In this document: one piece after another, positions 6,691-11,108 of the stretch
Position numbering within the stretch: position 1 is the stretch's first letter
How the letters are laid out: every line of letters begins with the position of its first letter
Assembly (NCBI GenBank): GCA_001839685.1
Contig: MLAK01000762.1
Location: forward strand, 14,662-25,769
Length of the DNA: 11,108 nt
DNA from: Tritrichomonas foetus
Taxonomy: Eukaryota; Parabasalia; Tritrichomonadida; Tritrichomonadidae
Direction: 5' to 3'
Translations under genes and position numbers: made by a program
Notes under the pieces: generated by a model
The model's input: the letters and a program-made list of their open reading frames with translations, nothing else
Databases searched by the model: none
What the model was told of the DNA's origin: nothing

Positions 6691-7269
6691 ATGTTTTTAT
6701 TTTCTGTTTTTTGTTTCGTTTATCATTATAATAGAAAGTTTAAAACATACAGTAAGACTAATGACCCTCATTGCACAGGAAGGCACAAGCATAAAGGTCA
6801 TTTCAGTACTTTTCATTATCAGAAAAAAAGAAGAGATGATAAAAATATTTTTGCTGCATTAGCAGTAACATCAGCATTAAAGAAAAAGTCTTCAAAAGAT
6901 TCTGCAAAAAGTGCTCAGAGTCAACAAATGATGCAAGATATGCTGCAAAAATCTATTGATCGAACTATGAGCATGAGCAAGAAAACAATGACACATTTGG
7001 CAGATCAAATCAAAAGACTCAACCCTATTGCACCAAAACCTCCTGATATTGTTATGGTAAAATTAGGCTTAAAAAAACCAGTGATTAGAAAAGTATCACC
7101 ATGTGATGAATATTCTAAAGAAGAAGCTAAAATGATGAAATTTAGGCAGTCCCCGATTTTTTATCAGGATGATGCTGACAAAAAAATCGGTACTACATCA
7201 AATTCACGAATTAATAAGAATTCACATATTAGAAGAAATAGGAATCACAAATTTCATAGTTTTCATTGA
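6691..7269 (+). CDS. Small basic hypothetical protein with hydrophobic N-terminus
   Basis: I do not recognise this 192-residue protein. A stop codon sits immediately before the ATG (6688-6690), so this is the longest possible start. Residues 2-11 (FLFSVFCFVY) are hydrophobic and followed by NRKFK, like a short signal anchor, though ten residues is short for a membrane span. The rest is strongly basic and rich in Lys, Ser, His and Met: 44-48 QKKRR, an Ala-rich helix (53-63), a Gln/Met-rich helix (76-110) that could form a coiled coil, a PKPP element (115-118), and a His/Arg/Asn-rich tail (173-192). A nuclear or nucleic-acid-binding role would fit the charge but conflicts with an N-terminal anchor, so the true start could be internal. 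TAAA lies 9 bases after the stop. It converges on the USP7-like gene across a 234-base spacer. Confidence 0.55.
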   Translation: MFLFSVFCFVYHYNRKFKTYSKTNDPHCTGRHKHKGHFSTFHYQKKRRDDKNIFAALAVTSALKKKSSKDSAKSAQSQQMMQDMLQKSIDRTMSMSKKTMTHLADQIKRLNPIAPKPPDIVMVKLGLKKPVIRKVSPCDEYSKEEAKMMKFRQSPIFYQDDADKKIGTTSNSRINKNSHIRRNRNHKFHSFH

Positions 7270-7330
7270 TATCTGGGTAAAAAAATCCTGATACCATCTT
7301 TCAAACAACAATTGCAACCATAACTTCGTC

Positions 7331-7350
7331 TTTGGCAGATATTTGCCAAA
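7331..7350. terminator. Perfect 7-bp hairpin in the convergent 3' spacer
   Basis: TTTGGCA (7331-7337) and TGCCAAA (7344-7350) pair exactly around a 6-base loop, between the converging 3' ends of the small basic protein gene and the USP7-like gene. It could stabilise or delimit 3' ends from either side. No such role is established for this lineage, so the call as a 3'-end element is tentative. Confidence 0.3.
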
Positions 7351-7503
7351 AATATTTGTTTTTCCATATTTTGTGATTTATGAATATGAATTGAAATCCA
7401 TTTCATAGGCTTACATGACAAGAAGAATCAAAGAATAAGGAAGGATCAAAATATAAAGAAAGAATAGATAAGTTATGCAAAATTTACATAATAATATAAT
7501 GAA

Positions 7504-10500
7504 TTAGTTATTGATGGTAATCGCTTTTTCTTTATAAGCTGCAGATGCTGAGGTCTTTTTCGCCTTTTTGTCAGATTTATATAAAATATACAACATTACT
7601 TCATTTTGGAACGAATCCACGACATCTGAAACAATACCACCATCTTTCAATTCAATCAAATCAGCCAATCTAGAATAAGTGTCACCTATCATAAACTGAG
7701 CCTTTTCAATTTTTTCCTTTTCAATTTTCATATTTTGATAAAATCTTTGTTTAAAATCTTCAAATGTCTCGCCGTGTATAATCTTCACATAGAATGGATT
7801 ATCGAAGAATTCACAATATCCATATTCAGAAACAACGGAATGACCAGCTCGAATAATTTTATCATTATCATTTATATTTAGTTGGTCGTCTGGTATTTGT
7901 TGAAGAAGAAATGGAGAGGCTGAGTAATATATTTGTGCATCATCAGCCCATTCTTTGTATATTTTATTTTGCCAAACTTCTGAAAGACGATATGATTTGT
8001 TGGCATCTAGTTCATTTTCATCAAATAGCGACTTTTTAAGATCAGCTCCAGTGCTATTCTTTGGTATTCTGATTCTAAAAACTTTATCAACATTATAACC
8101 ATCACTTTGTTTTAAGATTTGTAGGAGGATCGTTTTCTCAAGTTCGATTTCAGAAATATCATGCAAGTAATTAACAAATATTTTGGTAGTTACATCTTCT
8201 TTACCTCCAAATACCCAACTGGCAAGATTATTTACAAGAGTAATTGGTGAAATTGCAGGTTCTCCAGGTTTCTTTTCATCTTCTTTGAATATCTCGATTG
8301 ATTCCTTGTCTTTATCAAAAGTATATCCCATTTTCTCGGTTATAATTCCCTTCAATTCGTTAATTGGTGTAATACTTGGGAATTTAAGGTAAAATAATGG
8401 CTTTTTATAGTCATTGAAATCATATATCAGAACTTCGAATTGCTTGCTCTTTGATCCAAAGTATTTGGCATAAGATAAATAAAGAATATTACTTATATCA
8501 TTTGTATTATAAACAGGAACATCAAATCTCTCTTCTTCTTTCTTTTCTATTTCTTTATTTTCACTTTCTTTATCAGTTTCTGGGGTTGATTCAGGAACAA
8601 ATTCGATTGTTGGATTCAGAAGAGGATCTCCGAGTTTTTGTTGTAATATTAAAATTGACCCAGTCGAAATTGCTGCTTCAGTAAAAGGATCTGAATCATT
8701 GATTCTTTTTGGTTCATTTGAAAGTGGTTCAATAAACGAAATTAATTCGGTGTTTTCTGGAAATCCAATTTTTCTATTCACTAAAGGATACAAAGATGTT
8801 ACTTTTTCGGTTTTTTGAACATTAAAAGAGCCAATATATTGTAAAGGTGCTTCTTTTCCTGGAAAGAAAAATTTCACCCAAACAACATAATCATTAAGCG
8901 ATAAATATTCTTCACACTGCTCTGCATATAATGTTTGGCTGTCATATTTAAAACATTCTTCAACAGTTTCGTTAGAAGTGCTAGATAAAATTGTTGTTGG
9001 TGTAGAATAATAGTTGCACATCCATAATCGAATTTGGTTAAACTCAAGTAATTCTTTGACTGTTTGCACACATTCAGAAACTGTTTTTGATTTTTCAACA
9101 TAAATAGTTTTATTTTCTTTTGTTGAGTCAAATCCATTTTTATTTAATGAAGTGTTTTTAACCAATGTTTTATCATTCAAAACTACCAATTTGATTTGAT
9201 TCTTTTGTTCTTCTTGTCTTTTTTCTCGTTCTTCTTCTTCTTTTTTCATTCTTTCCATGTAATCAATCAAGTGCTTAGGAATTGTTGATTCTTGAATTTC
9301 AGCAAACACTTGTTTAATTGCATCTTTTCGAACATATACTAAAATGTAAGCAGAATAAGATTTATCTCCTCCAAAATTATCTTCTACGGCTTTATTGGAA
9401 TCAACTTTAGTGACTGTAGAATCATTAAACTCAAACCATTGTGGATCTTCAGAAGTACGAAGGAAAGAATAATAATGACCTGCATAAACAGATCCTGAAT
9501 GAACAAGAACGCCAAACAGCTCAAAAGATGATGGGTTCTTTTTTGAATCCTTTCCTAAAAAGTCGTTTAAATTAATTTCAGTTGGAAATTCAAATGAATC
9601 ATTGATTTTAACTTGCCGATCATAGTTGAAGTCATAATCAAATCGACGTAAATGAATATGTAATATTTTAGGGAATTCTATAAATTCTATACCCATTTCA
9701 GCATCTTGCTTTCCATATTCAGAATCAGTTTGATATTGATTTTCACCATCAAGAACCTCTTTTTCAGTATAAACTTCAAAAGATTGCTCAAGAGTAGAGC
9801 AATCTTTAACAACCATCTGTAAATCATAGAAATCTTCAATCCTTGAAGTTTCAAACTCAACATTTTTGCAACGAATAAAGGATTTGTATTTTCCTTTGAA
9901 TAAATCTGCAATAGAATTTTTTAGTTCAGTGTTTTGAAGTTTGCGCTCAATATTATCTATTAAAACTCTACAAAATTCATGAGCATCATGTTGAGTGAAT
10001 GTTTCAGTATCTCCCCAACCAAAGCTTTTTGTGAGGCGTTTAGTTGAACAAGCTTTGTCCGAAAATTGAAGTTCGCAAAACAATCTTTGAAGATTTAAAG
10101 GAATAGACGTATCAACATCTTCATTACCTGTTGTATGAATGTTATATACAAGTCGACGAAAAGCTGGAAGATGAAATAGTGATTGCAAAAACGCATTCAT
10201 ATAACAAGTAGCACCTTGGTTTTTCAAGCCAACATATCCTGTTAACTCTTTTGAATTATCAACAGGCTTATAACTATTGTTGTTGAAATAGTTTGAGTAA
10301 GAATGATCAAAATAACTGTTGAAATAATTATACGATCCATATGGATTTGGCATATTATATGAGGGACTTGGAAGAGCTGCCATTTCGGAATTGTCTTTTG
10401 TTTTTATAACAAAGTCGATACGAAGGTCATTTTCGTCATTCAAAAATCCTGAAGATTTCTTATAAAAACGTGGCATTTTATGAAACTCTATATCTAATGT

Positions 10501-10785
10501 TTGTGCACTTGGTGAAAAATTGAATGATTCACTAATTGTTTCATTTTTTGCTTCATTTAGAAAATTATGAATGGTGAGCTCAATGTTGAGTGGAAGTGTA
10601 TCCAAAATTTTGTTGACAGTAATTTGAACACGAAGTGGATCTTGCTGTTGGATATCTGAGATCAGTAAAATTTCGCAATAGGAGTTTTCGATTGATTCTG
10701 TGACGATATGACCAACTCGATCTGGAAAGTTTGTTATTGTCCATGAATTGTTAATGGTAAAAGAAATTTCTTCATCGTCAGACAT
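7504..10785 (-). CDS. USP7-type ubiquitin carboxyl-terminal hydrolase (peptidase family C19)
   Basis: A cysteine deubiquitinase of 1093 residues (human USP7 has 1102). Upstream of MSDDEE the frame stays open only from a TTG, so I use this ATG. Domains in order: MATH/TRAF-like fold (about 6-130, INNSWTITNF); Tyr/Asn/Ser-rich linker (140-173); USP catalytic core (182-486) with TGYVGLKNQGATCYMN carrying Asn189 and nucleophile Cys194, the QHDAHEF box (265-271), His437 in AGHYYSF, Asp455 in FNDS, and the closing AYILVYVRK; charged helix (507-530); then a UBL-rich half with the GSILILQQK strand (709-717), an acidic linker (730-753), and a PFYVKIIHGETF segment near the end. It ends EKAITINN, like the USP7 tail. 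The full triad predicts an active enzyme removing ubiquitin from nuclear/cytosolic targets. TAAA lies about 18 bases past the stop. Confidence 0.97.
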   Translation of the reverse strand: MSDDEEISFTINNSWTITNFPDRVGHIVTESIENSYCEILLISDIQQQDPLRVQITVNKILDTLPLNIELTIHNFLNEAKNETISESFNFSPSAQTLDIEFHKMPRFYKKSSGFLNDENDLRIDFVIKTKDNSEMAALPSPSYNMPNPYGSYNYFNSYFDHSYSNYFNNNSYKPVDNSKELTGYVGLKNQGATCYMNAFLQSLFHLPAFRRLVYNIHTTGNEDVDTSIPLNLQRLFCELQFSDKACSTKRLTKSFGWGDTETFTQHDAHEFCRVLIDNIERKLQNTELKNSIADLFKGKYKSFIRCKNVEFETSRIEDFYDLQMVVKDCSTLEQSFEVYTEKEVLDGENQYQTDSEYGKQDAEMGIEFIEFPKILHIHLRRFDYDFNYDRQVKINDSFEFPTEINLNDFLGKDSKKNPSSFELFGVLVHSGSVYAGHYYSFLRTSEDPQWFEFNDSTVTKVDSNKAVEDNFGGDKSYSAYILVYVRKDAIKQVFAEIQESTIPKHLIDYMERMKKEEEEREKRQEEQKNQIKLVVLNDKTLVKNTSLNKNGFDSTKENKTIYVEKSKTVSECVQTVKELLEFNQIRLWMCNYYSTPTTILSSTSNETVEECFKYDSQTLYAEQCEEYLSLNDYVVWVKFFFPGKEAPLQYIGSFNVQKTEKVTSLYPLVNRKIGFPENTELISFIEPLSNEPKRINDSDPFTEAAISTGSILILQQKLGDPLLNPTIEFVPESTPETDKESENKEIEKKEEERFDVPVYNTNDISNILYLSYAKYFGSKSKQFEVLIYDFNDYKKPLFYLKFPSITPINELKGIITEKMGYTFDKDKESIEIFKEDEKKPGEPAISPITLVNNLASWVFGGKEDVTTKIFVNYLHDISEIELEKTILLQILKQSDGYNVDKVFRIRIPKNSTGADLKKSLFDENELDANKSYRLSEVWQNKIYKEWADDAQIYYSASPFLLQQIPDDQLNINDNDKIIRAGHSVVSEYGYCEFFDNPFYVKIIHGETFEDFKQRFYQNMKIEKEKIEKAQFMIGDTYSRLADLIELKDGGIVSDVVDSFQNEVMLYILYKSDKKAKKTSASAAYKEKAITINN
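7507..7536 (-). other. USP7 C-terminal activating tail (YKEKAITINN)
   Basis: The last ten residues (1084-1093) align without gaps to the end of human USP7 (YLEKAIKIHN). In human USP7 this tail folds back on the catalytic core and stimulates activity, and the two Ile that matter are both kept here (Ile1089 and Ile1091). The match is seen directly; the human comparison is from general knowledge; conserved function is inference. Confidence 0.85.
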
Positions 10786-10824
10786 GCTATTTCGAATCTG
10801 AATAAATTTCGACACTTTTGGATG

Positions 10825-10852
10825 AAAGGTGAAATATCTCAAATTTTCACCT
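10825..10852 (-). promoter_or_regulatory. Dyad AGGTGAAA / TTTCACCT with CCTTT, upstream of USP7-like gene
   Basis: AGGTGAAA (10827-10834) and TTTCACCT (10845-10852) are exact reverse complements with a 10-base spacer, 42-67 bases upstream of the ATG at 10785. The proximal arm runs into minus-strand CCTTT (10825-10829), similar to the M5 core-promoter motif reported at start sites in Trichomonas vaginalis. A further TTTCACC occurs at 10908-10914. No TCAYW initiator is obvious here, so CCTTT may mark the start site. Function is inferred. Confidence 0.4.
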
Positions 10853-10940
10853 ATTTAGAATTTACGACAGTATTCAAATATTCAATTTCGTTTATCCTTC
10901 TGAAAAATTTCACCAAATGATGTTTGTCATAATATATATA

Positions 10941-10978
10941 TGAGTCCCCGTACGGCACCGAGTTTGCGGGAACGCTGA
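10941..10978. other. GC-rich patch in AT-rich flank
   Basis: About 38 bases with roughly 60 percent GC (GAGTCCCCGTACGGCACC and on) between an AT run (10931-10940) and the terminal repeat. It is not a tRNA or rRNA that I can recognise. On the plus strand it begins a 45-codon open frame without ATG (10944-11078) that runs through the first repeat copy, so it could be the edge of a dispersed element or gene continuing elsewhere. Confidence 0.5.
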
Positions 10979-11108
10979 TTTAATCAAAAATACAACACTT
11001 AAAGAAAATCAGGAATTATTCAAATTTATACCTAAACACAAGGACGGAATAAGTGGGTTTAATCAAAAATACAACACTTAAAGAAAATCAGGAATTATTC
11101 AAATTTAT
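10979..11108. repeat. 51-bp perfect direct repeat, period 79 bp, at right edge
   Basis: The 51 bases 10979-11029 (starting TTTAATCAAAAATACAACAC) recur identically at 11058-11108, separated by 28 unrelated bases. The window ends exactly at the last base of the second match. It could be a satellite with a 79-base period, or a contig that stops inside a repeat. Because 79 is not a multiple of three, the two copies are in different frames. Confidence 0.95.

Noticed and set aside
6752..6778. A 27-base intron-like segment (GTAAG...ACTAATGAC...CACAG) inside the small basic protein gene
   Set aside because: It has intron-like ends, but 27 is a multiple of three, there is no stop inside, and the frame is open through it. 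The 3' end also does not match the extended ACTAACACACAG trichomonad signal. A cDNA lacking these bases would revive it.
10786..10842. Longer N-terminus of the USP7-like protein (19 extra residues)
   Set aside because: It would need initiation at TTG; the segment contains the probable core promoter (CCTTT and dyad), so the ATG at 10785 is preferred.
10944..10978. GC-rich patch as a tRNA or structured RNA gene
   Set aside because: No T-loop, D-loop or acceptor pairing fits; only weak CCCG/CGGG pairing is present.

Overview
The window looks like nuclear DNA from an AT-rich, intron-poor unicellular eukaryote, most probably a parabasalid (Trichomonas/Tritrichomonas-like). The reasons are Rab-type GTPases, a full-length USP7-type deubiquitinase, intronless genes on both strands with independent promoters, low GC in all spacers, and short leaders in which several start codons sit about 25-45 bases downstream of a TCAYW motif, the trichomonad initiator. 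The lineage is an inference (about 0.65). I see no rRNA, tRNA, CRISPR array or recognisable transposase.

Layout. Three genes run leftward on the left side: a canonical prenylated Rab GTPase (150-728), a small protein with a myristoylation/palmitoylation N-terminus and a DUF4476-like helical body (1357-1731), and an unrecognised low-complexity/coiled-coil protein (2263-3090). A gene-poor AT-rich stretch of about 1.3 kb follows. Next comes a promoterless 3' fragment (4419-4697) that is almost identical to the end of the following gene. That gene (4876-6135, rightward) encodes two Rab-like domains in tandem, both with damaged GTPase motifs and with no prenylation cysteine. A small basic protein with a hydrophobic N-terminus (6691-7269, rightward) faces the largest gene, a leftward USP7 orthologue (7504-10785) with MATH-like domain, USP catalytic core, UBL-rich C-terminal half and the C-terminal activating tail.

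Both window edges lie in repeats: a 22-base tandem repeat on the left, and a 51-base direct repeat with period 79 on the right beside a GC-rich patch. Together with a single N inside the duplicated fragment, this suggests the window may be a whole contig broken at repeats.

Nothing points to an operon or a shared pathway. Two loci concern Rab-type membrane traffic, one is a probable lipid-anchored membrane protein, and one is ubiquitin signalling. The most unusual item is the tandem pseudo-Rab gene with its near-identical truncated copy. Two reading frames that look longer (2263-3138 and 7504-10842) begin only at TTG codons. I placed those starts at the first ATG, which shortens the two proteins to 275 and 1093 residues.
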